Notes under the pieces: generated by a model
What the model was told of the DNA's origin: nothing
What the model saw: the letters and a program-made list of their open reading frames with translations, nothing else
The model's database searches: none
Source: Marinicellulosiphila megalodicopiae
GTDB lineage: Bacteria > Pseudomonadota > Gammaproteobacteria > Pseudomonadales > Natronospirillaceae
Length of the DNA: 64,000 nt
Direction of reading: 5' to 3'
NCBI RefSeq assembly: GCF_045862395.1
Contig: NZ_AP023087.1
Location: 1,488,001-1,552,000, forward strand
In this document: piece by piece, positions 52,354 through 61,260 of the stretch
Position numbering within the stretch: position 1 is the stretch's first letter
How the letters are laid out: each line of letters begins with the position of its first letter
Position numbers and translations under genes: made by a program

Positions 52354-52563
52354 TTACGATTCAATTCTTTTTAGTATGCTTGGTCCAACTTTGCCTTCTG
52401 CAATTTCACGTAAAGCGATAACAGTCGGTTTGTCGTTTTCTTCAGGAACCATTGGCTCGTGGCCACCTGTAGCAATTTGGCGCGCACGTTTTGATGCAAC
52501 CATGATTAATTCAAAGCGGTTATCAACGTTTTCTAAACAGTCTTCAACAGTAACTCGTGCCAT
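52354..52563 (-). CDS. rpoZ: RNA polymerase omega subunit
   Basis: A 69-residue protein that binds the C-terminal part of beta-prime and aids polymerase assembly. It reads MARVTVEDCLENVDNRFELI, then VASKRARQIATGG and KPTVIALREIAEGKV, the RpoZ signatures. It is slightly shorter than the 91-residue E. coli protein, as is common. It is not next to gmk or spoT here; it sits 113 bases downstream of prfB. Ribosome binding site GAGGAG. Confidence 0.96.
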   Translation of the reverse strand: MARVTVEDCLENVDNRFELIMVASKRARQIATGGHEPMVPEENDKPTVIALREIAEGKVGPSILKRIES

Positions 52564-52676
52564 GTTGGTGTTCTCCTCAATGCTGTTTGCGCAGCTTAAA
52601 TTAATAAACAGCGCATTTTACTGATTGTAGCTAAATGTACAAGTAAAATTACCATTTAGCTGCAATCTATGTTAAC

Positions 52677-53772
52677 TCAAAGCCCTTTTTTAAGGGACGC
52701 TTCAATAAACTTGTCCAATCCGCCGTCTAATACGTTCTGTGTGCTAGAGCTTTCAACGCCTGTTCTCAAGTCTTTTATGCGTGAAGAGTCAAGCACATAC
52801 GAGCGAATTTGGCTGCCCCAACCAATGTCGGATTTGCTGTCTTCTAACGCTTGGCTTTCAGCATTTCGAATTTGTAATTCACGCTCATATAATTTTGCAC
52901 GAATTTGTTTCATGGCTTGGTCTTTGTTTTTATGCTGAGAGCGCTCGTCCTGACACTGAGTAACTACACCTGTTGGTACGTGAGTAATACGTACCGCAGA
53001 TTCGGTGGTGTTAACGTGCTGACCACCGGCGCCTGATGCACGGTATACATCAATGCGTAAATCCGCAGGGTTAATGTCGATTTCAATATCATCATCAATT
53101 TCAGGGGAAACAAACACCGAACAAAACGAAGTGTGACGTTTGGAGTTAGAATCAAACGGCGATTTACGAACCAAACGATGCACGCCTGTTTCGGTGCGCA
53201 ACCAACCATAAGCGTACTCGCCTTCAAAGTGTATCGTAGCTGATTTTACCCCTGCAACATCACCGGCTGAACATTCTGTTAGTTTGACTTTAAAGCCTTT
53301 TTGCTCGCCAAATCGTAAAAACATACGCAGTACCATTTCGGCCCAGTCTTGTGCTTCAGTTCCGCCTGAGCCCGATTGAATATCCAAATACGCATTGTTG
53401 GGGTCCATAGGGTTTGAGAACATACGGCGAAACTCAAGCTTAGCAAGCAATGCTTCTGTTTTACTTAGCTCAGATTTGACTTCATCTACACTGTCGATGT
53501 CTTCTTCTTCTACGGCCATGTCTAGTAATTCTTCAGCATCAGACAGCGCTTGATCCATTTCTTCAATGGTTTTCACAACCATTTCTAAAGAAGAGCGCTC
53601 TTGGCCTAAGGCCTGAGCTTTTTCAGGATCGTCCCAAATGGCAGAGCCACCTAGTTCTAATTCAACTTCGGTTAAACGTTCTTTTTTGACATCAAAGTCA
53701 AAGATACCCCCTGAGAGTATCAGTACGGGTTTGTTGGTCTTTAATTTGTTCGCGAATCGGATTAACTTCCAA
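52677..53772 (-). CDS. prfB: Peptide chain release factor 2 with programmed +1 frameshift
   Basis: Recognises UGA and UAA stops and releases the finished peptide. The main frame carries the class-specific SPF-type region (RKSPFDSNSKRHTSF), the GGQ motif in ASGAGGQHVNTTESAV, and the family's C-terminal region. Translation begins at TTG 53772 (MEVNPIREQIKDQQTR...) and reaches an in-frame UGA after 24 codons. A +1 shift at 53700 then gives DFDVKKERL and a total of about 364 residues, matching the E. coli protein. A frame start at 53777 in the main frame gives a wrong N terminus. Confidence 0.96.
53697..53712 (-). promoter_or_regulatory. prfB programmed frameshift signal
   Basis: On the minus strand the order is AGGGGG, TAT, CTT, TGA, C. 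AGGGGG acts as an internal ribosome binding site and CTT as the slippery codon ahead of the in-frame UGA. This is the canonical autoregulatory site: low RF2 lets the ribosome shift and make more RF2. Confidence 0.96.
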
Positions 53773-53865
53773 GGCAAGGCTCCAGAATAAATGTATGGTT
53801 TAAAAATGCGCGATTTTAACGGTTGGCGGGGAATTAGGGAAGGCTATATTGATTTAATGATAATT

Positions 53866-54136
53866 TTTGGATCTGACCCTAGGCTAAGAAATGGATGATG
53901 ACTTGCCTTTACAACAAAGCAGGGATCGATTAAAACCGAATTTGGATCTGACCTTAATACCTGAAAGTGGATGTCACTTCTAGTTATCTAAAAGTGGGTG
54001 TCACTTCTAGCTTCACTTCTAGCTATCCTAGTTAATATCTAAAAGTGGGTGTCACTTCTAGCTTCACTTCTAGCTATCCTAGTTAATATCTAAAAGTGGG
54101 TGTCACTTCTAGCTATCGGTGTCACTTCTAGTTATC
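53866..54136. repeat. REP-like repeat array A
   Basis: Two TTTGGATCTGACC copies (near 53867 and 53941) are followed by five copies, one partial, of a core AAAGTGG(G/A)TGTCACTTCTAG from 53964. Two perfect 51-bp units lie at 53990-54040 and 54041-54091, with a third partial unit to 54117. The core AAGTG-GGTGT-CACTT can form a small hairpin. It shares this core with array B at 57036, next to a RAYT gene. Confidence 0.9.
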
Positions 54137-54438
54137 TTTACAGTGTATCCAGAAATTAATAAGTCATATTTTTGGGGTTGGTAAAAATAGACTCAAATTA
54201 CTTCGTAGAAACGATTGGTAATGCTGCAACTGAAGATTTAGTTAGAAAGTTTGTACAAAATCTATCAATTAATCGAAATGTGGATTGTAAATAGATTCAT
54301 GCGACCAGCTTGACTTGTTTTAAAGCACGTCGCTTATAGCGGGATAGGCAGGATTTTTATGTAGATTTCATCGGAGGTTTTATTATAGTCTGTATGGGAT
54401 TAAGTAAGCACTTTGACTGTTTTTTATAGGAAAAATAC
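54137..54438. other. Intergenic stretch with a possible gene-end fragment
   Basis: An open frame from about 54173 to a stop at 54291 reads NYFVETIGNAATEDLVRKFV and looks protein-like, but it has no start codon and was not recognised. It may be the 3' end of a gene disrupted by array A. A GGAAAA ribosome binding site precedes the next gene. Confidence 0.4.
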
Positions 54439-55761
54439 ATGAATTTTGAATTTCTAAATGAGTACTTCGCGCAAATAATACAAAGCGTTGCTCAACATAT
54501 GTCTCAATCCACTACTTATTTTCAATTAGTCGCGATGCTCGCTGTGTATCTGATCGCTTATTTGTGTTCAAAACACATTCGCAAAAGACTGAAAATAACC
54601 AGAGATGAGCCGATTATAGGAGCACATATATTACTTAAATTAATCTACCGAATAGGTGGGGCTTTTTTTCCTATTCTGACTATTTTGTTGCTGCGAATTA
54701 TGATGGAAGTGATGCAAAACTTACATTATCCCGTTTGGATTATTAACGCTGCTTTAATAATAGCGGTATTATTGTTTTACAATTCAATGGTGAAAGTGTT
54801 TGTGCCTACTAAAGGTGTCGCATTTTTATTTCGTTTGGTTGGTTTAATCATTTTAGTCCTACATTTTTTGGGTTTTTTAGGTCCTGTAGTTTCAATACTG
54901 GAAACCATATCGCTATCGATAGGTAATTTTGAATTATCTGCTTATGGCGTGGTTAGAGTATTTATTTTCGGTGGATTTTTATTTTGGCTAGGAAGGGTGT
55001 CAAATAGTTACGGCCAAGAAGTGATACGTAAACAAAACTCTTTGGATGTTCGCACCAAAGAAGTGTTCTCAAAACTTTATGCTGTCGGGTTATTCTGTGT
55101 TATTGCCATTTTATTATTGAACGTGATGGGGGTGAATTTAACCACTTTAGCAGTATTTGGTGGGGCAGTAGGGGTGGGATTGGGATTAGGGTTGCAGTCC
55201 ATCGCTTCTAATTTTATTTCAGGAATTATCATTTTACTTGATCGATCATTAACGGTAGGGGATTTTGTTGAATTAGATGATGGGCGCAAAGGGTTCGTAC
55301 GCGAGTTTTGCATGCGTTATGCCGTTTTAGAAACTTACGATGGTAAAGATATTCTTGTCCCAAATGAAAAATTTATTTCGTCATTATTGATTAACTGGAC
55401 ACATAAAGATCCAAAGCAGCGTTATCGAGTGGATTTTACAGTGCCCTATGTAACCAATGTTCGTGAGATGGTTGAATTTATAAAAGTTGCAGTCGCAAAA
55501 CACCCGCAAGTCATTGCTGAGCCAGGCACGCCATTTGAGGAATTACCCGATTGTGAAATTGACAGTTTTGGTGATTCAGGCGTAAATATGTTTGTTGAAT
55601 TTTGGATGGCAGGCATAGATGATGGGAAAAATCGAGTAGGTGGTGATTTGATGTTAATTATCTTGGAAACATTAAAAGAAAACGGGATTGAAATGCCGTT
55701 CCCTCAACGAGAAGTTAAAATTTTAAATGATAATATGCAGGCTGTTAAAAAAGTGGAATGA
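54439..55761 (+). CDS. MscS-family mechanosensitive channel, larger type
   Basis: A 440-residue inner-membrane protein. About five transmembrane helices occupy residues 20-230. The MscS core then follows: VGVGLGLGLQSIASNFISGI (pore helix, about 243-262), DFVELDDGRKGFV, then VPNEKFISSLLINW, and the cytoplasmic beta/alpha domain. The Gly-rich pore helix fits the MscS/YbiO-like group better than the gene at 11615. It probably protects against osmotic shock. It lies between the two REP-like arrays but looks intact. Confidence 0.9.
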   Translation: MNFEFLNEYFAQIIQSVAQHMSQSTTYFQLVAMLAVYLIAYLCSKHIRKRLKITRDEPIIGAHILLKLIYRIGGAFFPILTILLLRIMMEVMQNLHYPVWIINAALIIAVLLFYNSMVKVFVPTKGVAFLFRLVGLIILVLHFLGFLGPVVSILETISLSIGNFELSAYGVVRVFIFGGFLFWLGRVSNSYGQEVIRKQNSLDVRTKEVFSKLYAVGLFCVIAILLLNVMGVNLTTLAVFGGAVGVGLGLGLQSIASNFISGIIILLDRSLTVGDFVELDDGRKGFVREFCMRYAVLETYDGKDILVPNEKFISSLLINWTHKDPKQRYRVDFTVPYVTNVREMVEFIKVAVAKHPQVIAEPGTPFEELPDCEIDSFGDSGVNMFVEFWMAGIDDGKNRVGGDLMLIILETLKENGIEMPFPQREVKILNDNMQAVKKVE

Positions 55762-55958
55762 TCTCACTTTGATTTTACATTTGCAGTGCGATTGAATTTT
55801 ATGATTCTTCTAATAAATTCGATCGTACACAAAGTTTGTAATTATTATGGTTAAACAGTCAAAGTTGGCAAAAGGATGCATTAGGCACCATGTGAACTTG
55901 TAAGTTGTTCGAAAATATAAGTGAGTAACTTTCTCTTAATTTTCCCTTAACTCGTTGA

Positions 55959-56963
55959 TTATCCAAATAACGACTTCGCTTTTTTCATGCCTGCTGTTTT
56001 ATTAATATCACAATGTTTCATCGCATTGTAAATACTTTTAATTGATCCAACCATGCGATGAAATTGTTTACCATAATTTTGCGCACTATATAAAAACTCA
56101 TCAGGGTCAATATTCAACTCAGTTAATAATGAGGGCGTATTTTTGTTGATCGACGCCTTATTGTCTCGTAATTGTTTTCCTGTCCATTCCACTAACTCAA
56201 TATAAGCGCTGACTTTAATCGAAATATCATTTTTCTTGGTTGTAGAATAGTTTCCCGTTAATTTTGATAACTCTTTAGGTTGCTGATTAACGTGATTAAT
56301 ATTGTTGGCTTGTTTTGCTTTTTCATAGCGTTTTTTAATTGAAGTGCATTCTGATTTTTGAATGGTTTTGCTCATGTTTGCACGAATAGGGTTTAAGTCT
56401 ACGTAAGCCATGCAAGTTAATAATGCTTGTTCATCTAATAATGCCTGTGACTTAAAGCGAGACTCCCAAAAACGACCTTTGCAATCATCTTCCTTGTTAG
56501 CAATACGCGCCAAAGGTTCGTTAATATTACGCATAAACCAACTGATATCATGTAGTTTTTTACGGCAGTTTTCAGCAAATTCTAAAACTAAATCAGATTC
56601 AATTTCACTTAAATTTTTGCCTTTTACATATGATCTAGATAATTCAGTGCCCTTGTAAATCTTGTGCCAACGGGTAATTACCTCCAATGGTGTCCATTCA
56701 TCTGAATTGCTTTTGTACACATCCAAAATAACATGATAATGGTTGCTCATCACGGCATAAGCACAAACATCAATGGCAAACACAGTGGTTAAAAAAAGAA
56801 TACGATCCTCAATCCATTGTCTACGATCAATTTTGTCTGGATCATCTTTTGAATGATCATCAAGGATGAAGGCTTTTCTGACTGCGCGTGTACAACAATG
56901 GAATTTTGTGGTTAAAGTGAGATCAATCTGTGCGGAGCGTTTAATAGCCATAATCATCGTCAT
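55959..56963 (-). CDS. REP-associated tyrosine transposase (RAYT), Y1/IS200-like
   Basis: A 334-residue HUH nuclease of the Y1 transposase family, in the group mobilising REP-type repeats. FAIDVCAYAVMSNHYHVIL (the HUH pair His-Tyr-His) lies near residues 61-79, RWHKIYKG near 110, and GRFWESRFKSQALLDEQALLTCMAYVDLNPIRA near 165-195, with the Tyr of CMAYVDLN. Likely start is ATG 56963 or the in-frame ATG at 56951 (MAIKRSAQIDL), which fits the family better. No inverted or direct ends flank it as in a whole IS; repeat array B lies just past its start codon. Confidence 0.9.
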   Translation of the reverse strand: MTMIMAIKRSAQIDLTLTTKFHCCTRAVRKAFILDDHSKDDPDKIDRRQWIEDRILFLTTVFAIDVCAYAVMSNHYHVILDVYKSNSDEWTPLEVITRWHKIYKGTELSRSYVKGKNLSEIESDLVLEFAENCRKKLHDISWFMRNINEPLARIANKEDDCKGRFWESRFKSQALLDEQALLTCMAYVDLNPIRANMSKTIQKSECTSIKKRYEKAKQANNINHVNQQPKELSKLTGNYSTTKKNDISIKVSAYIELVEWTGKQLRDNKASINKNTPSLLTELNIDPDEFLYSAQNYGKQFHRMVGSIKSIYNAMKHCDINKTAGMKKAKSLFG

Positions 56964-57035
56964 CTAATTGAGTGGTTTATTAAAAGATAGATGAATTAGG
57001 CAGTTTTGCACCCTTATAATTGTAATGAATTGTAC

Positions 57036-57205
57036 AAAAGTGGATGTCACTTCTGGGTATCTCACTTCTGGGTATCACTTCTGGGTATTCTTCCAAAAGT
57101 GGGTGTCACTTCTGGGTATTTTCACTTCTGGGTATTTCACTTCTGGGTATTCTCAAAAGTGGGTGTCACTTCTGGGTACAAAAGTGGGTGTCACTTCTGG
57201 GTATC
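57036..57205. repeat. REP-like repeat array B
   Basis: About eight copies of CACTTCTGGGTA; four of them form the longer unit AAAAGTGG(A/G)TGTCACTTCTGGGTA. It shares the core of array A but has a different tail. A 9-bp direct repeat CCTTATAAT lies at 57012-57020 and at 57205-57213, just outside the two ends of the array. It sits between the RAYT gene and a truncated SDR gene. Confidence 0.9.
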
Positions 57206-57657
57206 CTTATAATGCCGGTATTTTACGTGACGAAACATTAGGTGTGTTAAATGTTCAAAGCATAAACGATCAATTTCAAACCAATAGTCTAGCGCCGTTA
57301 TTAGTCACTGAATCGCTGTTAGATTCATTAATGGATCAGCAAACTCTAAGCAAGGTAGTATTTATAACCAGCCGTATGGGTTCAATTACCGACAATACTT
57401 CGGGTGGTCGTTACGGGTATCGTATGAGTAAAGTGGCATTAAATATTGGCGCTAAATCTATGAGTGTCGATTTAAAAGACAATAATGTTGCGGTTGCTAT
57501 TATTCACCCTGGTTTAGTGGGCACGGATATGATCGGTGGAGTGGGTAATTTAACACCCGATGAAGCGGCTCAAAGTATTAACGAAAGAATTGATGGTTTA
57601 AGCCTAGATAATACTGGTACTTTTTGGCATTCAAATGGTGAAGTGTTGCCTTGGTAG
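57205..57657 (+). pseudogene. Truncated short-chain dehydrogenase (SDR), C-terminal part
   Basis: From YNAGILRDETLGVLNV onwards this is the second half of an SDR: the NAG motif, FQTNSLAPLLVTESLL, ITSRMGSI and the active-site YGYRMSKVAL (Tyr and Lys), then VAIIHPGLVGTDM. The N-terminal Rossmann half with the TGxxxGxG site, roughly 75-90 residues, is missing; its place is taken by the repeat array at 57036-57205. A long frame from 57025 only joins the repeats to this remnant. The gene is probably inactive, although the frame is otherwise clean. Confidence 0.8.
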
Positions 57658-57687
57658 GATGTTGAAAGTTATAAAATATAGAAACTC

Positions 57688-57715
57688 AAAAGCTAGTATT
57701 TAGCTGCTAGCTTTT
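57688..57715 (+). terminator. Hairpin terminator between convergent genes
   Basis: The 9-bp stem AAAAGCTAG/CTAGCTTTT with a 10-base loop and T-run. It lies between the SDR remnant (+) and cobC (-). Confidence 0.75.
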
Positions 57716-57767
57716 TAGTTTTGTCAGAGCAAGCTCATGACCTACATTGTTTAGCTAAAGCTATGTT

Positions 57768-58775
57768 CTAACCTAGACCTACTCGAATCAAACTACTTGA
57801 ATCATCCACCTCAATCAACCGCAACAAAACCCCACGTTTAGCATAATCCTCAAAAATATCTTCCGCCTGAACACGATCCAATAAATAACTAATAAACAAC
57901 TCACTAACAAATACCTGCGAAGCAACTGCTTGAATGTTTTTAAACTCGGCTTGTGTGTCTTTATTTTTTTGTAAAATGTTATGCAGGGTTTGCTTGTGAA
58001 ACTCGGTGTCTAACAGCGCTTGTGTGGCGATGAATTGAGTGGGGCTACTAACGGTCCATTTACCAATCTGTTCGTTTAATAGGGTCAATATAGATGGTTG
58101 AGCGAATACAAAACCTAAGCGCAATCCTGCCAAACCAAAGAATTTACCCACTGAGCGTAATACAATTAAGTTTTTGTGTTGATTGAGTTTTTCTAAAATA
58201 CTAGGGCGTGAACTTGAATCAATAAACGCTTCGTCGATAACTAAAAAAGCATCGTTGTGTATTTGTTTTAAAATGGTTTCGATCTGTTCAAAACTAAACA
58301 CTATGCCCGTTGGATTATTCGGTTGAATAATTAATACGTGGCTAGGTTGTTTATTTAATGCGTTTTTTATTTCGTCAAAGGCTTTATCCACATTAAAGCT
58401 TGAATACATGTCTGTTTGAAATTGTTGTTTAGCAAAATGAAAGCGGTGTTCTTGATAACCGGCAAATGGAATGAGTACGTTATCCACAGTACTTATTTGT
58501 TTGAGTAATACGGGCAATTGTTCGATGGCGGTTTGACTGCCGGGTACAGCTAAAAAGTGATCCACTTTGTAATATTGTTTGACTGCCTGTGTGAATTTAG
58601 GACACTCATATGGCAGTCTTGCGTAGATTGATTGCGGCACTATAGGCACCGGGTATATAAACGGACTGATGCCTGTGGATAAGTCTGTCCATTGATCGAT
58701 TGGAATATTATATAGCGTGCTTGATTGTATTAAGTTGCCACCGTGATTTAACGTTTTGGGTGTGTTGTATTTCAA
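57768..58775 (-). CDS. cobC: L-threonine-O-3-phosphate decarboxylase
   Basis: A PLP-dependent class I/II aminotransferase-fold protein of 335 residues that makes (R)-1-amino-2-propanol phosphate for the nucleotide loop of cobalamin (cobC in Pseudomonas, cobD in Salmonella naming). TGISPFIYP near the start, AVPGSQTAI, IIQPNNPTG, DEAFIDSS and RSVGKFFGLAGLRLGF, with the Schiff-base Lys in VGKFF, are all present. Its ATG overlaps the cbiB stop by 4 bases. Slightly shorter than the 360-residue Salmonella protein. Confidence 0.93.
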   Translation of the reverse strand: MKYNTPKTLNHGGNLIQSSTLYNIPIDQWTDLSTGISPFIYPVPIVPQSIYARLPYECPKFTQAVKQYYKVDHFLAVPGSQTAIEQLPVLLKQISTVDNVLIPFAGYQEHRFHFAKQQFQTDMYSSFNVDKAFDEIKNALNKQPSHVLIIQPNNPTGIVFSFEQIETILKQIHNDAFLVIDEAFIDSSSRPSILEKLNQHKNLIVLRSVGKFFGLAGLRLGFVFAQPSILTLLNEQIGKWTVSSPTQFIATQALLDTEFHKQTLHNILQKNKDTQAEFKNIQAVASQVFVSELFISYLLDRVQAEDIFEDYAKRGVLLRLIEVDDSSSLIRVGLG

Positions 58776-59734
58776 AATTGTTTCCCAAATAAGTCAACGA
58801 TCAAAACTAATGCCACCCATAAATACACACTTCTGTTTAATAACCCACAAGCGTCGATTATTTTTTTAGGAGTGGCTTTGGTGACTGTGGTTTCTTTTGG
58901 GCCTAATACGTCTCGGTCTTGCCATTGGCCATGATACAAAGCACCGCCACCTAATGAGACGTTTAATGCACCCGCGCCTGCTGCCATTACCGGACCTGCA
59001 TTTGGGCTTTTCCAATTGTTGCCCTGTTGTTTCCAGTAAACAATTGCGTCGCTGTAGTTGCCCATTAATGCATAACTTAATGCGCTGATTCTGGCAGGTA
59101 CAAAATTTAAAACGTCATCCAGTCTTGCGGCAAACCAGCCAAAGTATAAAAACTGATTGGTTTTGTATCCCCACATGGCATCGAGTGTGTTGACCATTCT
59201 GTAAAACACGGTCATGGCGCAGGCCGCTTCTATTGAGAAAATAAAACCAAACGCAATAAACCAAAAAATAGCTGAAAACACAGCGTCTGCTCCGTTTTCT
59301 AATATGGATTCTATGGTGGCTTTGCTTATACTTTTTGCATCTAACTCTTGGGTGTCACGGCTGACTATTTTACCTAATTCAATTCTTGCTTGTTCAATGT
59401 CGCTGTTTTGTAATGGGGTGATAATGTTTTTGGCGTGTTGAATTAAACTTGTCCAACCAATGCATAAATATAAAATTAAACTCGCAATGATGATTAATGC
59501 AATTTGATTTTGAATAAACATGAGCGTGACATAAATTAAAACGGCTACGGGTAAGGTGATTAATAAATGTGAAAAAACACCTAATATTCTAAGCTTAAAA
59601 TGATGGGCGTGTTTAATATTGAATTTTTGTTCAGCCCAATTTGCTAAATTGCCAAACCCAACAAGAGGATGATATTTTTTAGGCTCACCAAATAATCGAT
59701 CAAACAATAAAGCTAATACAATATAAATAATCAT
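58772..59734 (-). CDS. cbiB: Adenosylcobinamide-phosphate synthase
   Basis: A 320-residue inner-membrane enzyme attaching aminopropanol (phosphate) to cobyric acid. DRLFGEPKKYHPLVGFG near residues 10-26 and the later segment SPNAGPVMAAGAGALNVSLGG are CbiB/CobD signatures, with about four transmembrane helices. I chose ATG 59734, which overlaps the cobQ stop (ATGA), rather than the upstream ATG at 59752. Confidence 0.95.
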   Translation of the reverse strand: MIIYIVLALLFDRLFGEPKKYHPLVGFGNLANWAEQKFNIKHAHHFKLRILGVFSHLLITLPVAVLIYVTLMFIQNQIALIIIASLILYLCIGWTSLIQHAKNIITPLQNSDIEQARIELGKIVSRDTQELDAKSISKATIESILENGADAVFSAIFWFIAFGFIFSIEAACAMTVFYRMVNTLDAMWGYKTNQFLYFGWFAARLDDVLNFVPARISALSYALMGNYSDAIVYWKQQGNNWKSPNAGPVMAAGAGALNVSLGGGALYHGQWQDRDVLGPKETTVTKATPKKIIDACGLLNRSVYLWVALVLIVDLFGKQF

Positions 59735-61260
59735 GGGTTTATTCCTAGGCATTGTTTTATTAAATGGACATCAAATACTTTTTCAACTTCTTGGCTTAAG
59801 TATTCGATTTGTTGTTCTTTGAATGCTTGATAATCAAAATTTACTGCACTTTCTATGTTTGTGTTTGAGCTGAAGTCTGCCCATTTTAAAAATGCTGGCA
59901 TAAATTGTTTAGAGTCAAATATGCCGTGTAAATAAGTAGCAATGATTTGTTTGTCTGTACTGATAGCACCTTCTTTAATGCTATTAATTAAACAAAACGG
60001 TTGATCAAATGCTTTGCCTTCACTGATGCCTGCATGAATCTCATAGCCGGTGACATCAAAACTTTCGTCATTTAACACGCAGGTTGCATTCACTTGGGTA
60101 AGTGTTTTTTGATCGGTTAATGTGGTTTGAATATCTAGTAAATTTAGGCCGTCTTTTTGTGCTACTTCAGACTCAATATGCTTAGGGTCTAAAATTTGGT
60201 TGCCTAGCATTTGTAAGCCACCACAAATCCCCATCACTTTTCCGCCATAGCGTAAATGTTGGTTTATTTTTTTGTCCCAGCCATTTGATGTTAACCAAGT
60301 TAAATCGGCAATCACAGATTTACTGCCCGGCACAATAATGACATCGGCATTAATGCATTGCTCTGGAGTTTTACATAAACTTAAATTAATTTGAGGGTGC
60401 ACAGACAGTGCATCAAAATCTGTGAAGTTACTGATTTTAGGTAATGCGATGACACATACATTTAATGCATCTTTTGAATTGTTTTTGGAGTTGTTGTTAG
60501 AATTTAAATTACCTAACTGCATCGAGTCTTCTGCTTCGATGTGTAAGTTTTCAATAAATGGAATCACTGCTAATACAGGTACGCTTGTTTTTTGTGTTAA
60601 CCAATCGAGTCCCGATTGTAATAACGACACGTCACCGCGAAATTGATTGATCACAAACCCTTTGATTCGACTTTTTTCTGAGTCAGACAATAATGCGTAG
60701 GTGCCGTATAAATGTGCAAACACGCCACCACGGTGAATGTCTGCCACTATAATTACCGGACAATCAATGGCTTCTGCAAAACCCATGTTAGCCAGATCAT
60801 GTTCACGTAAATTAATTTCAGCAGGACTTCCTGCGCCTTCAACAATAACAATGTCGTGCAAATCGTTTAATTGTTTGTGACTGTCGATGACTTCATTTAA
60901 TAAATTGGGTTTGTATCCGTGATACACCTTCGCGTCCATGTTACCAATGGATTTACCGTGTACGATCACCTGCGAGCCTGTCTGGCTGTTTGGTTTTAAT
61001 AAAATAGGATTCATTAACGTGCTGGGTTCTAATTTACAGGCTTGAGCTTGTACGGCTTGTGCGCGTCCTATTTCCCCACCTTGAGCCGTCACTGCGCTGT
61101 TTAACGCCATGTTTTGAGGCTTAAAAGGCGCGACATTAAAATTGTTGTTTCTTAAAATTCGGCAAAGGGCAGTCACCAAAATACTTTTACCCGCATCAGA
61201 GGTTGCACCTTGCACCATTAATGTGGCTTTTTGATTGCTTTTTTTTGCGGTGTTATTCAT
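59731..61260 (-). CDS. cobQ: Cobyric acid synthase (glutamine-hydrolysing)
   Basis: A 509-residue enzyme that amidates four carboxyls of adenosylcobyrinic a,c-diamide. MVQGATSDAGKSILVTALCRIL is the N-terminal ATP-binding loop. GKVMGICGGLQMLGNQILDP (near residues 310-335) is the glutaminase site with its Cys, and YLHGIFDS holds the His. I chose ATG 61260 because AGAAGGG lies just upstream; an ATG nine codons earlier overlaps more of cobN. It overlaps cobN by 8 bases and cbiB by 4. Confidence 0.96.
   Translation of the reverse strand: MNNTAKKSNQKATLMVQGATSDAGKSILVTALCRILRNNNFNVAPFKPQNMALNSAVTAQGGEIGRAQAVQAQACKLEPSTLMNPILLKPNSQTGSQVIVHGKSIGNMDAKVYHGYKPNLLNEVIDSHKQLNDLHDIVIVEGAGSPAEINLREHDLANMGFAEAIDCPVIIVADIHRGGVFAHLYGTYALLSDSEKSRIKGFVINQFRGDVSLLQSGLDWLTQKTSVPVLAVIPFIENLHIEAEDSMQLGNLNSNNNSKNNSKDALNVCVIALPKISNFTDFDALSVHPQINLSLCKTPEQCINADVIIVPGSKSVIADLTWLTSNGWDKKINQHLRYGGKVMGICGGLQMLGNQILDPKHIESEVAQKDGLNLLDIQTTLTDQKTLTQVNATCVLNDESFDVTGYEIHAGISEGKAFDQPFCLINSIKEGAISTDKQIIATYLHGIFDSKQFMPAFLKWADFSSNTNIESAVNFDYQAFKEQQIEYLSQEVEKVFDVHLIKQCLGINP

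Noticed and set aside
52253..52963. Plus-strand frames opposite rpoZ and prfB
   Set aside because: They are antisense shadows of well-identified genes.
52677..53777. prfB N terminus in the main frame (MPWKLIRFANK...)
   Set aside because: The real start is in the other frame, joined by the programmed +1 shift at 53700.
57025..57204. Three overlapping frames reading repeated LLG/HFWV/SGY peptides
   Set aside because: They are translations of the REP-like repeat array in different frames; not proteins.
53964..57205. Possible CRISPR arrays
   Set aside because: Units are contiguous or share tails and lack variable unique spacers of even length; no cas genes nearby.
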